From NCBI GenBank assembly GCA_044866075.1, contig JBIOTQ010000150.1, positions 1 through 21,916 of the forward strand: a stretch of 21,916 bases of DNA. Reading direction: 5' to 3'. Numbering within the stretch: position 1 is the first letter of the stretch; every line of letters starts with the position of its first letter. This document shows positions 7,416 through 14,897 of the stretch, in pieces. The notes beneath the pieces were generated by a model. That model did not search any database, was not told the DNA's origin, and was given only the letters and a program-made list of their open reading frames with translations. Both the position numbers and the translations under genes were made by a program. This stretch comes from JBASRP01 sp044866075. Its GTDB lineage: Bacteria > Actinomycetota > AC-67.

Positions 7416-8494
7416 GGCCCCTCCCTCGTCGCGCGCGGGCTGGTGACCGACGCGCTCGTCGTCCCCGGGACGATGCAATCGACCGGGCCGGTCGGGCCTC
7501 CCGCCGGGCCCGTGCCGATCACGACCGGCGGCAGCGGCGGCACGTTCGCCTCGATCGCCATCGTGCAGATATCCGCCCAGCGTCCCTTCCACGCGATGCG
7601 CGCGAAGGCCTCCGACGACGGCCCGGCGATCGTCAGCGCCTTCTGCAGTTCGCCGAGGCTCGCGTCGACGATCTTCAGAGTCGTGTGCAGGTCGTCGAGG
7701 ATCGTGTCGAGCTGTGGCCGTTTGTCGCGCAGGAGCGTCCCCAGCTGGTCGGCCAGCCGGTCGGTGTTGCGCAACAGCGCTTGGACGGTGGCGCGGCGTC
7801 GCGCGAGGACCTCCATCACGACGTTCGAGTGCTCGATGATCTTCACGATGTCGGGGGTCGACTCGTCGAGCGCGGAGAGGACCCGCTCGCCCTGCTTTAT
7901 CAGTGTGTCGATCGCGTCGCGCTTGCCGCCGAGCGTCCCGAGAACCTTCGCCGCGCCGTCGAGGGTCCGCGCGAGGTTGCGGTTGGGATCGGCGGTTACG
8001 TCGGCGAGCGCCTTGAACGCCTCGTTCAGCTGCTTGCCGTCGACGTCGGTCAGAAGGTCCACCGCCGAGTTCGCGACCTGGTAGATCTCGAACGGGATCG
8101 ACGTCTGCGCGAGTGGTATCCGGTCGCCGTTCTTCAAGAGAGCTCCCGGCTTCGTCGCGTCGATGACCACGAACTTCGTTCCGAGGATCGTCTTGAGCGA
8201 GATCTCGGCGGTGGCGTCCTTCGGGATCTCGGTGCCTTTGTTGATCGCGAGGGTCACGATCACGCGATCGCGCCCGAGCTTGACGTCCGTGACGCGTCCG
8301 ACCTTGATGCCCGCGACCCGCACTTCGTTGTCGCGGATCAAACCGGCCGCGTCGGCGAATTCGGCCGTCAGCGTGTACGTGTTCGCGATGAACGGAAGCT
8401 TCTTGAACGAGAAAGCGAAGAAGAACAGCAACCCCATGCCGATGATCGACAGGATCCCGATCTGCATGGGGCTCCGTTCGCGGAAGGAGGTCAC
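7412..8494 (-). CDS. mceC: MCE family protein, MceC position
   Basis: Third MCE subunit, 360 residues. I choose the GTG that overlaps the mceB stop (GTGA), which gives MTSFRERSPMQIG before the helix at 11-30; a Met nine codons later is a possible internal start. The MCE domain spans about 38-113 (GIKVGRVTDVKLGRD to LGTKFVVIDATKPG). The following helical region (about 130-310) contains AIDTLIKQGERVLSALDE-type heptads, as expected for the tunnel helices. The C-terminal 50 residues contain cysteines in DICTMAIE and VDCIVPG and a Pro/Gly-rich stretch. It is translated in the same run as mceB and mceD. Confidence 0.87.
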   Translation of the reverse strand: MTSFRERSPMQIGILSIIGMGLLFFFAFSFKKLPFIANTYTLTAEFADAAGLIRDNEVRVAGIKVGRVTDVKLGRDRVIVTLAINKGTEIPKDATAEISLKTILGTKFVVIDATKPGALLKNGDRIPLAQTSIPFEIYQVANSAVDLLTDVDGKQLNEAFKALADVTADPNRNLARTLDGAAKVLGTLGGKRDAIDTLIKQGERVLSALDESTPDIVKIIEHSNVVMEVLARRRATVQALLRNTDRLADQLGTLLRDKRPQLDTILDDLHTTLKIVDASLGELQKALTIAGPSSEAFARIAWKGRWADICTMAIEANVPPLPPVVIGTGPAGGPTGPVDCIVPGTTSASVTSPRATREGP

Positions 8495-9537
8495 GGCGCT
8501 CCTCCCATGCCGCCGGAGAGGAGTGCGCCGAGTCCGCGGGGCTCGTTCGCGGCGGATGCCGGCGTCGCGTTGTCGCAGCCGGGGATCGACGAGAGGCACA
8601 GCGCGGGCACGTACAGGTTCGCCCACTCGCCGAAGGACATCACCTGCAACGTCGCGTGCAACACGTCGTCCAGGTGTGTCGTGATCTGCTTCAGGTCGCC
8701 CTGGTGCTTCAAGACCAGCTCGAGCACCGTGACCAGGTCGTCGAGATCCCGCTCGAGCGAGCCGCGGTTGTCCTTGATCAGCCGCCCCAGCTCGCCCGTC
8801 GCCGTGTTGAGGTTCACCAGCGTGCGGTCGAGCTGGCTCGAGTCGCCGGCGAGGGTCTCGGCGACGCCGGCGAACGCCCCCAGCAGCCGCTGGAGTCGTT
8901 CGCGCTCGTCGGCCACCGAGGTCGCGACGGCCCCGAGGTTGTCGACGAGAGAGCCGAGCTGCACGTCCTTCCCGGCGAGCGCGCCGAGGAAGGTCGCGGT
9001 GTCGGCGAGGACGGCGTCGATGTCGTCCTTGTGCTTCGCGAAGCTGACGACGAGCGCTTTCGAGATCGTGTTGATGTCGCTGCTGTTGATGCCGGTCAAG
9101 AGCGGCCGCAGATTGTTGAAGACGGTATCGAGGTCGAGCGGTCCCTGGGTCTGCTCGCGTGGGATCCGGTCCTTCGGGCGCAGGAACGGCGCGGCGCCGG
9201 CACCGGGCGTGAGGTTCACCACGCGCAGCCCCAGCAGGTTCCTGTAGCGGATCTCGACGGTCGTGGACTTAGGCAGCCGCACCGACTTGTCGATCGAGAG
9301 GTCGACGACCGCCCGTCCCTTCTCGACGTGCTGACCGGTGACCTTGCCGATGGTGACGCCGGCAAGCGTCACGGGGTCGTTGCTCAGTAACCCGGTCACG
9401 TCGTCGAAGACGGCGGACACCGCGTACCGGCTCTTGAAGAGGCCGAAGTTGCCGATGTTCGACGCGAGGAGAATCGTGACCGTGCCGGTGAACAGCGCGA
9501 AGACGATCAGCTTGGTCGCGACGCTCCGGAACTTCAC
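8491..9537 (-). CDS. mceB: MCE family protein, MceB position
   Basis: Second MCE subunit, 348 residues from a GTG that overlaps the mceA stop (GTGA). The order is helix (9-28), MCE domain (36-112, with VTIGKVTGQHVEKG and LLGLRVVNLTPG), then a long helical region (about 130-300). C-terminal cysteines lie in PALCLSSIPGCDN, a spacing often seen near the end of MceB proteins and likely to form an external disulfide. It should be periplasm-side and anchored by its N-terminal helix. Confidence 0.87.
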   Translation of the reverse strand: MKFRSVATKLIVFALFTGTVTILLASNIGNFGLFKSRYAVSAVFDDVTGLLSNDPVTLAGVTIGKVTGQHVEKGRAVVDLSIDKSVRLPKSTTVEIRYRNLLGLRVVNLTPGAGAAPFLRPKDRIPREQTQGPLDLDTVFNNLRPLLTGINSSDINTISKALVVSFAKHKDDIDAVLADTATFLGALAGKDVQLGSLVDNLGAVATSVADERERLQRLLGAFAGVAETLAGDSSQLDRTLVNLNTATGELGRLIKDNRGSLERDLDDLVTVLELVLKHQGDLKQITTHLDDVLHATLQVMSFGEWANLYVPALCLSSIPGCDNATPASAANEPRGLGALLSGGMGGAP

Positions 9538-10733
9538 AGCATTTCCTCCGGAAGCAGCCCGCGCGGCGTGAGGAACGACTTGTAGAGCATCAGCTGGAGC
9601 GGCGTCGGGCGCGCTCCGAAGGGCAGCGCGAGCAGCTCCGTCAACTGGGCGCGGTACGCGATCGCCGCGGTCGCGCCGTCGGGCGTCGGCCCTTCGGGGC
9701 CGTACCCGCCCGGAGACTTTTCCTTCTCACCCGACGTGATCCAGACCTGCCAGCAGGTCGTCCCGGCGAGCGACGGATGGAAGTCGGCGTCGCCGAGCGT
9801 CTGTCCGTCGGCGTTCCGGCACGGGGCCGACAGGTTGGTCACCCAGTTCTGGGTGAAGGTCTTGAGCGCCGAGACCGTCGGCGGCAGGCGGAAGCGATGC
9901 TCCGCCACCAGATCGAGGACGTCGACGCCCTTGACCGAGAGGTCGACGAGATCCTTGTAACGCGCCTCGGTGAGCTGCGCGACGATGTCCAGCCATGTCG
10001 GCGCGTCGCGCAGAACCGCGCGCAGGTCGTCCTGATGCGCGACGAGCGAGCGCGAGATCTCGTCGAGAGCTTGCAGCGCCGCCACCAGGTCGGGGGAGAC
10101 GCGGTCCAGCGTCGCGGCACCGGTGTCCACGCCGGCGAGCAGCCGGTCGAGTTCCGCGCGGTGTTCGCTGACCGTGCGAAGCGCGATCAGCGCGTTGTCG
10201 ATCGTGCGCCGCGCGATCTGCTCGTTGCCGGCGACGCCCTGGGCAAGCGCGTGGAGCGCGCCGCCGAGGTCGCCGGGCTTCGCCGCGTCGAGAACCGGGA
10301 TGAGCGACTGCAGTACCTCTTCGAGCTCGAACGGCCCGACGGTCCGATCCTCCGGGATGCGGGCGCCCGGCTTCAGGATCGCTCCGCTCGGCTTCGCCGG
10401 ATCGAGGAGCTCGACGAACTTCTCTCCGAACAGCGTCTTGCCGCGGATCGCGGCCGAGACGTCCGCCGGGAGCCTCTGACCTCGGTCGAGCGCGAGAACG
10501 ACCTGTGCGGTGCCGTTGGGGAAGTGTTTGATCTGAGCGATCTTCCCGACGATCACACCGCGCGCCTTCACGTCGCCGGTGACGCGCAGGAGCTGCCCGA
10601 CCCGAGCGAACGTGACCGTCACCGGGAAATCGTTGCTCACGCGTCCGGAGATCCCGCCGACGACGTAGATGCCGAACGCGATGATGAGGGCGATGACGAG
10701 CAGTCCGACGAGCGCGTTGCGCCGGTTGGTCAT
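9534..10733 (-). CDS. mceA: MCE family protein, MceA position
   Basis: First MCE subunit, 399 residues. The ATG at 10733 overlaps the yrbEB stop by 4 bases (ATGA) and gives MTNRRNALVG before the helix (about 8-28); an in-frame Met 11 codons further up lies inside yrbEB and is less likely. The MCE domain is at 37-113, with GVIVGKIAQIKHFPNG and the closing LFGEKFVELLDPAKP. A long helical needle region covers about 125-300. The C-terminal region has SAPCRNADG and LAGTTCW, the cysteine pair typical of MceA proteins. It follows both YrbE permeases directly, as in known mce loci. Confidence 0.88.
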   Translation of the reverse strand: MTNRRNALVGLLVIALIIAFGIYVVGGISGRVSNDFPVTVTFARVGQLLRVTGDVKARGVIVGKIAQIKHFPNGTAQVVLALDRGQRLPADVSAAIRGKTLFGEKFVELLDPAKPSGAILKPGARIPEDRTVGPFELEEVLQSLIPVLDAAKPGDLGGALHALAQGVAGNEQIARRTIDNALIALRTVSEHRAELDRLLAGVDTGAATLDRVSPDLVAALQALDEISRSLVAHQDDLRAVLRDAPTWLDIVAQLTEARYKDLVDLSVKGVDVLDLVAEHRFRLPPTVSALKTFTQNWVTNLSAPCRNADGQTLGDADFHPSLAGTTCWQVWITSGEKEKSPGGYGPEGPTPDGATAAIAYRAQLTELLALPFGARPTPLQLMLYKSFLTPRGLLPEEML

Positions 10734-11590
10734 CCCGCGATCCGGACGGTGTCGCGGATCCCCCACATGACCGCGGACAGCGCGAAGTTGAGGATGTTGA
10801 TCGCCACGATCGACGTCCGGATGGCCCTACCGACGGCGATGCCGACGCCCACGGGACCTCCGCGCGCGTTGTACCCGTAGTAGCAATGGATCAGACAAAC
10901 CGCGATCGCGAACACCCAGACCTTGATCAGCGAGTAGAGGACGTCGATCGGCGGCAGGAAGAGGTTGAAGTAGTGCGAGAACGTCCCGGACGAGAGTCCT
11001 TGGAAATTCACGACAACGATATTCGTCGCGAGGTACGAGGCGAACAGCCCCACCAGGTAGAGGGGCGTGATGACGATGAGCGCGGCGACGACCCGGCTGG
11101 CGACGAGGTAACGGCGCGTCGGCATGGCCATCACCTCGAGCGCGTCGATCTCGTCGTTGATGCGCATCGCGCCGAGCTCGGCAGTGAATGCGGCGCCGAC
11201 CTGGGCGGCGAGCGCAACGCCGACGATGATCGGCGTGATCTCGCGCGTGTTCCCGAACGCCGACACGAAGCCCGAGAACGATTCCGCGCCGATCAGCCGC
11301 AATGCCTGGTATCCCTCCAGGCCGACCAGGCCGCCGGTGATGAACGCCATGAAAAAGATGACGCCGACCGTCCCGGCGCCGACGATCAGCGCGCCCGTTC
11401 CCCAGGTGATGTCGCCCATGATGCGCATCACCTCGCCGGGGTGGCGCGGGATGACGATGAGCGAGTCGACCATCACGCGCGCGTAGAAGGCCATCTGCTC
11501 GCCGATGGCCTCGAGCCCGCCCATCGTCCTCCGGAAGAGGAACCGGCTGAACGAGAGGGGGGCGGGGAGGGATCGTTCGACGGTCGCCAT
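10730..11590 (-). CDS. yrbEB: MlaE/YrbE-family permease, YrbEB position
   Basis: Second permease of the Mce ABC transporter, 286 residues with about five or six hydrophobic segments. The MlaE family signature sits in the cytoplasmic loop AELGAMRINDEIDALEVMAM (137-156), which in characterised relatives contacts the ATPase. Upstream, GTGALIVGAGTVGVIFFMAF forms a membrane segment, and the last third holds two or three more. The ATG lies 5 bases after the yrbEA stop, the only non-overlapping junction in the operon. It should pair with YrbEA and the Mkl ATPase in the inner membrane to power lipid import. Confidence 0.9.
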   Translation of the reverse strand: MATVERSLPAPLSFSRFLFRRTMGGLEAIGEQMAFYARVMVDSLIVIPRHPGEVMRIMGDITWGTGALIVGAGTVGVIFFMAFITGGLVGLEGYQALRLIGAESFSGFVSAFGNTREITPIIVGVALAAQVGAAFTAELGAMRINDEIDALEVMAMPTRRYLVASRVVAALIVITPLYLVGLFASYLATNIVVVNFQGLSSGTFSHYFNLFLPPIDVLYSLIKVWVFAIAVCLIHCYYGYNARGGPVGVGIAVGRAIRTSIVAINILNFALSAVMWGIRDTVRIAG

Positions 11591-11594
11591 GGGA

Positions 11595-12410
11595 TCAGGC
11601 CAGCTTCTGCGGGATCACTTGGAAGTACAGGACGGTGAGGATGATGTTGACGAAGAAGATCGCCATGAACGTCAAGACGACTCCGCGGTTCACGGCGTCA
11701 CCGACCCCTTTCGGTCCGCCCTTCGCGTTCAAGCCCATGTACACGGCGATCATCGCTGCGACGAGGCCGAAGAGCGCCGCCTTGAGCAAAGCGAAATAGA
11801 GGTCCCACGGCTGCGCCAACAGGCTGAAAGAGTTGAGGTATGAGCCGGCCGACCCGCCCTGGAGCACGACGTTGAACACGAGCCCTCCGAAGATCCCCGC
11901 GACGCTCACGAACCCGTTCAGCAGAACCGCCACGAACATGGATGCCCAGATGCGCGGGACGACCAGGCGGTGGACGGGGTCGACGCCGAGGACCTCCATC
12001 GCGTCGATCTCCTCGCGGATCTTCCGCGAGCCGAGGTCGGCGGTCATCGCCGATCCGCCGGCTCCCGCGATCAGCAAGGCGGTCGCGATCGGCGCCGCCT
12101 CGCGGACCACCGCGAGCACCATCACCGCGCCCGTCTGCGACTGGGCGCCCAACTGGCGCGCGACGCCTCCGACCTGAAGCGCCGTCACCATGCCGAACGC
12201 GAGGGATACCAGGACCACCGGCACGATCGACACGCTGGCGATGAACCACGAGACGCGCACGAATTCCTCGAACGGCACGGGACGCCGTGGCATGGCCCGG
12301 AACGCGTCGAGCGTCAGAGCGAACAGGCGGCCCGTGTGGTGGATGAGGCCGGTCGGGATCCCGATCCGGGGAAGAAGGTTCTTCCGCGGTGCGTCCTCCA
12401 CGCGGGCCAT
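11595..12410 (-). CDS. yrbEA: MlaE/YrbE-family permease, YrbEA position
   Basis: First permease of the Mce ABC transporter, 271 residues. After a polar, basic N-terminus of about 50 residues there are membrane segments at roughly 58-80, 95-118 and three more in the C-terminal half. The coupling-loop signature EEIDAMEVLGVDP (133-145) is the classic MlaE-family form. A Gly-rich segment GAGGSAMTADLGSRK precedes it. The ATG shares one base with the mkl stop (TGATG), so ATPase and permease are translated as a coupled pair. Confidence 0.9.
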   Translation of the reverse strand: MARVEDAPRKNLLPRIGIPTGLIHHTGRLFALTLDAFRAMPRRPVPFEEFVRVSWFIASVSIVPVVLVSLAFGMVTALQVGGVARQLGAQSQTGAVMVLAVVREAAPIATALLIAGAGGSAMTADLGSRKIREEIDAMEVLGVDPVHRLVVPRIWASMFVAVLLNGFVSVAGIFGGLVFNVVLQGGSAGSYLNSFSLLAQPWDLYFALLKAALFGLVAAMIAVYMGLNAKGGPKGVGDAVNRGVVLTFMAIFFVNIILTVLYFQVIPQKLA

Positions 12411-13279
12411 CAGACTTGCTCCTCGTCGGGCCGGTCCTTCTCTTCGCTCATGCCGATCGGTCCCTCAGTGGCGCCGGCGAGGAATTGTTTCACCACCGGG
12501 TTGTCCGACTCGAACATCTCGTGCGCCGGACCGAAGCGGATGAGCTTCCGCCTGAAGAGCAGACCGATATAGTCGGCGATCTGCCGCGCCGACGGGATGT
12601 GGTGAGTGACGACGATGATCGTCGCGCCGGTTTGCTCTTTGATAGCGATCGTCAGCTCGTTGAGGAACGCGGTGCGCACCGGATCCAAGCCGGAGTCGGG
12701 TTCGTCGAAGAGGATGATCTCGGGGTCGAGCACCAACGCGCGCGCGAGGCCGGCGCGCTTCCGCATTCCGCCGGAGATCTCGCCGGGCGCTTTCTTCTCC
12801 GCGCCGGTAAGCCCGACCATCTCGAGCTTGTCCATGACGATCTTCTTGATATCGGATTCGGATTTCTTCGTGTGCTCGCGCAGGGGGAACGCGGTGTTGT
12901 CGTAGATCGACATCGAGCCGAACAGCGCGCCGTCTTGGAACAAGACGCCGAACTTCTTGCGCACCTCGTAGAGCTCTCGCTCCTTGAGCGCGGGGACGTT
13001 GTGGCCGTCGACCCACACCTCACCGCGATCGGGCCGCAAGAGTCCGACGAGATGCTTCAGGAAGACGCTCTTGCCGGTCCCCGACGGGCCGAGCATGATC
13101 GAGACCTTCCCCTTCGGGATCTCGAGCGAGACGTCCTCGAAGATCGTCTGGGGCCCGAAGGACTTCGTGAGGTTGCGGATGCTGATGGCGGCCTCGATCT
13201 TGGCACCGTTGACGGGGGCCGACTTCTGGGATCGAACCGCTTTCGCCACGCCTCCACTCCGCTCCGTGGGGACAGCCAT
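12410..13279 (-). CDS. mkl: Mce-transport ATP-binding protein (Mkl/MceG, MlaF-like)
   Basis: A 289-residue ABC ATPase, first gene of the operon. Walker A is GPSGTGKS (64-71), the Q-loop LFQDGALFGS (113-122), the signature ISGGMRKR (168-175), Walker B IILFDEPDSGLDP (188-200) and the switch His is H226 in VVTHH. The DGALFGS and ISGGM-x-KR forms are those of MlaF/MceG ATPases, which energise lipid-moving MlaE-type permeases. The first 28 residues are low in conservation, so the start is uncertain: ATG 13279 is used here, but GTG 13249, preceded by CGGAG, is possible. A TTGACC sequence read on the minus strand (13307-13302) could be a -35 element, but I see no good -10 for it. Confidence 0.93.
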   Translation of the reverse strand: MAVPTERSGGVAKAVRSQKSAPVNGAKIEAAISIRNLTKSFGPQTIFEDVSLEIPKGKVSIMLGPSGTGKSVFLKHLVGLLRPDRGEVWVDGHNVPALKERELYEVRKKFGVLFQDGALFGSMSIYDNTAFPLREHTKKSESDIKKIVMDKLEMVGLTGAEKKAPGEISGGMRKRAGLARALVLDPEIILFDEPDSGLDPVRTAFLNELTIAIKEQTGATIIVVTHHIPSARQIADYIGLLFRRKLIRFGPAHEMFESDNPVVKQFLAGATEGPIGMSEEKDRPDEEQV

Positions 13280-13328
13280 CCTCGTGCGCAGCGCTCAGTC
13301 CGGTCAAGGGGAGGTCTCGCGCGAAAGA

Positions 13329-13342
13329 GAACCTGCAGTTTC
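13329..13342. promoter_or_regulatory. Near-palindrome between divergent mkl and usp, candidate operator
   Basis: GAACCTGCAGTTTC is symmetric at 12 of 14 positions around a CTGCAG centre. It lies in the 104-base divergent gap, five bases upstream of the proposed usp -35 element and 49 bases upstream of the mkl ATG. Its position suits a regulator of either or both transcripts. The half-sites AAC-N5-GTT do not match the closer-spaced KstR consensus, so I name no regulator. Confidence 0.25.
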
Positions 13343-13346
13343 AGGG

Positions 13347-13376
13347 TGGACGCAACGCGCGGGCGAGGTTTAGGGT
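13347..13376 (+). promoter_or_regulatory. Candidate leaderless promoter of the universal stress protein gene
   Basis: TGGACG (13347-13352) and TAGGGT (13371-13376) are separated by 18 bases. The -10 hexamer ends 7 bases before the GTG start, the spacing expected when transcription begins at or next to the start codon. No Shine-Dalgarno sequence is present between them, which agrees with a leaderless mRNA, common in actinobacteria. Confidence 0.5.
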
Positions 13377-13383
13377 CGCGGGC

Positions 13384-13833
13384 GTGAGCTACAAACGCAT
13401 CCTCGTCGGGACGGACGGCTCCGAGCCGTCGCTCCGCAGCGTCCGCGAAGCGGCGACTCTGGCGAAAGCCATGGGCTCCGAGCTGGTCGTCGTCTGCGCG
13501 TACGAGCCGATCGATCAAGCGACGATCGAGAAGTGGAAAGACGAGGCGCCGGTCGAGATCTCGTGGCGCTTCTCCCCGACGTCCCTGGCCGAGCAGTCCG
13601 TCGAGAAGGGTCGGAGGGCCGCGGAGGAGATGGGCGTGAACGTGCGCGCCGTCATCGCACCCGGCGAAGCGGGGGAGGCCCTGATCCGCACCGCGGAGCA
13701 AGAGGACGTCGATCTTCTCGTCGTCGGCAATCGCGGGATGGCCGGCGCCACGCGGTTCCTTCTCGGGAGCGTTCCCAACAAGGTCTCGCATCACGCGCCG
13801 TGCGACGTGTTGATCGTGCATACGGTCGCATGA
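13384..13833 (+). CDS. Universal stress protein, UspA family, ATP-binding type
   Basis: A 149-residue single-domain Usp. It begins with the typical YKRILVGTDGSE, where D11 contacts adenine, and ends with the nucleotide motif G-x2-G-x9-G-S: G115, G118, G128 and S129 in GNRGMAGATRFLLGSVPNKV. This places it with the ATP-binding subgroup rather than the non-binding UspA. Such proteins form dimers and act in stress, dormancy or metabolic signalling; no specific target can be read from the sequence. The GTG start lies 7 bases after a TAGGGT element and is divergent from the mce operon, so the two may share control. A small membrane-protein gene follows after 13 bases. Confidence 0.92.
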   Translation: MSYKRILVGTDGSEPSLRSVREAATLAKAMGSELVVVCAYEPIDQATIEKWKDEAPVEISWRFSPTSLAEQSVEKGRRAAEEMGVNVRAVIAPGEAGEALIRTAEQEDVDLLVVGNRGMAGATRFLLGSVPNKVSHHAPCDVLIVHTVA

Positions 13834-13846
13834 CGGGGGTTCCCGG

Positions 13847-14002
13847 ATGACATGGGTGGGGTGGATGTTGGTGGCCCTCGCCGCCGGGTTCGTCGCCCTC
13901 GCCCTATACGGCAAGTACCGGATGCTGAAGGACGAGCACCGCCACGCCCTCGAGGAAGAGAGGCGCGCCCTGAACCGGGAGGAGCCCCCGGCGCCGGCTT
14001 GA
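13847..14002 (+). CDS. Small single-helix membrane protein, 51 residues
   Basis: An open frame of 51 residues. The product begins MTWVGWMLVALAAG, gives one hydrophobic helix (about 3-21), a short basic patch YGKYR, and a charged tail with alternating acidic and basic residues (DEHRHALEEERRALNREE) likely to be an alpha-helix in the cytoplasm, ending in a Pro/Ala-rich stretch. This amphipathic, helix-plus-charged-tail design suits a real small membrane protein. It begins 13 bases after usp and is probably cotranscribed with it. A GGGGGT run lies 8-13 bases upstream of the ATG as a weak ribosome site. The function is unknown; the overlapping frame starting at 13852 lacks such structure. Confidence 0.55.
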   Translation: MTWVGWMLVALAAGFVALALYGKYRMLKDEHRHALEEERRALNREEPPAPA

Positions 14003-14027
14003 CTTTGCCATCGCGCACTGTTACGGT
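13999..14027 (+). promoter_or_regulatory. Strong candidate leaderless promoter of the M24 peptidase gene
   Basis: TTGACT (13999-14004) and TACGGT (14022-14027) are separated by exactly 17 bases. The -10 ends 8 bases before the ATG at 14036, so the transcript should begin at or almost at the start codon. No ribosome-binding sequence lies between them. The -35 hexamer contains the TGA stop of the small upstream gene. Confidence 0.65.
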
Positions 14028-14035
14028 CGGCGCTG

Positions 14036-14878
14036 ATGAAGACAAGCCCCAGCTCAGCGGTGCCGTCCGCCGAGCTGCAGGCTCGGATCCGCCCGGTCCA
14101 GCAACTGGCTTACCGCACCGCCGAAGGCGTGGCGCGTGAGCTTCGGCCCGGCGTCACCGAGCGCCAGGCCGCGGCGCGGCTGAAGCGGCGTCTGATCGAG
14201 GAGGGCGTCGAGGACTGGTTCCACGTGCCCTTCGCCTGGTTCGGCGACCGCACCACGCTGAAGGGCTTCCGGAACCCGCTGCGTTTCTTTCCGTCGAACC
14301 GCGCGCTGGAGGAGGGGATGCCGTTCATCCTCGACGTCGCGCCGGTTGCCAACGGCGTCACGGCCGACATCGGCTATTCGGGGTGCCTGGGCCCGAACGC
14401 GATCTTCGACCAGATGATGGACGACCTCGCCGAGTACCGGACTCTAATCCTCGACCAGGTGCGCGAGCGGCGGACCTTCCGCGATATCTACGACGCCGTC
14501 GACCAGCTCGCCGCGAAGCACGGTTACACGCCGGCACACCATGAGTATCCGGGCAAGGTGCTCGCGCATCAGGTCTGGCCCGTGCATGGTCCCGGCCCGC
14601 GCACGGTCGTCGCCGGCTTCGGCAACCGCAGCTTGCGCCTGCTCGCGCGCAGCTTGGCCGTGAGCCTCGGCGAGGGATGGTCGCCCTTGTGGAACGGATC
14701 GAGCCGCTCCGATCACATCCCGGTGCCGGGGATCTGGGCGATCGAACCGCACCTCGGCTTCCACGGTGTCGGTGTGAAATTCGAAGAGGTTTTGGTCGTC
14801 ACCGAGGACCACGCGTACTGGCTCGACGACGACCTGCCGCACGTGCGGCGCTGGCGCGCTGCGGCCGTCACGGCCTGA
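14036..14878 (+). CDS. M24-family metallopeptidase (aminopeptidase P/creatinase-like catalytic domain)
   Basis: A 280-residue protein with a pita-bread M24 domain and no separate N-terminal creatinase domain. Metal-ligand candidates fit the family order: D100 in FILDVAP, D111 in VTADIGYSG, a His in KVLAHQVWP (H178), E237 in AIEPHLGFHG and E250 in VKFEEVLVVT. Family enzymes use two metal ions to remove N-terminal residues, often before proline, or to cleave related C-N bonds. The stretch RSDHIPVPGIWAIEPHLG looks like the substrate-pocket segment before the fourth ligand. The substrate cannot be assigned. The ATG follows a promoter with leaderless spacing, so this gene starts its own transcript, which may continue into the oxygenase cluster 19 bases downstream. 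Confidence 0.82.
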   Translation: MKTSPSSAVPSAELQARIRPVQQLAYRTAEGVARELRPGVTERQAAARLKRRLIEEGVEDWFHVPFAWFGDRTTLKGFRNPLRFFPSNRALEEGMPFILDVAPVANGVTADIGYSGCLGPNAIFDQMMDDLAEYRTLILDQVRERRTFRDIYDAVDQLAAKHGYTPAHHEYPGKVLAHQVWPVHGPGPRTVVAGFGNRSLRLLARSLAVSLGEGWSPLWNGSSRSDHIPVPGIWAIEPHLGFHGVGVKFEEVLVVTEDHAYWLDDDLPHVRRWRAAAVTA

Positions 14879-14884
14879 CTCGGC

Positions 14885-14889
14885 GGAGG
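14885..14889 (+). promoter_or_regulatory. Ribosome binding site deciding the diiron oxygenase start
   Basis: GGAGG ends 8 bases before the ATG at 14898. An in-frame GTG at 14889 overlaps this site and would have no ribosome site of its own, so the ATG is preferred. Confidence 0.7.
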
Positions 14890-14897
14890 TGATCCAC

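Noticed and set aside
7685..9247. Long plus-strand frame of 520 codons opposite mceB and mceC
   Set aside because: It runs antisense through two MCE genes joined by a GTGA overlap and shows no motif or start signal.
13278..13307. Possible mkl promoter with TTGACC as -35
   Set aside because: At 17-18 bases downstream only CGAGGA or GAGGAT is present, overlapping the annotated ATG; too weak to call unless mkl starts at 13249.
13329..13342. Possible KstR/KstR2 cholesterol-regulon operator
   Set aside because: The AAC/GTT half-sites are 5 bases apart, not in the closer KstR arrangement, so I record only a generic palindrome.
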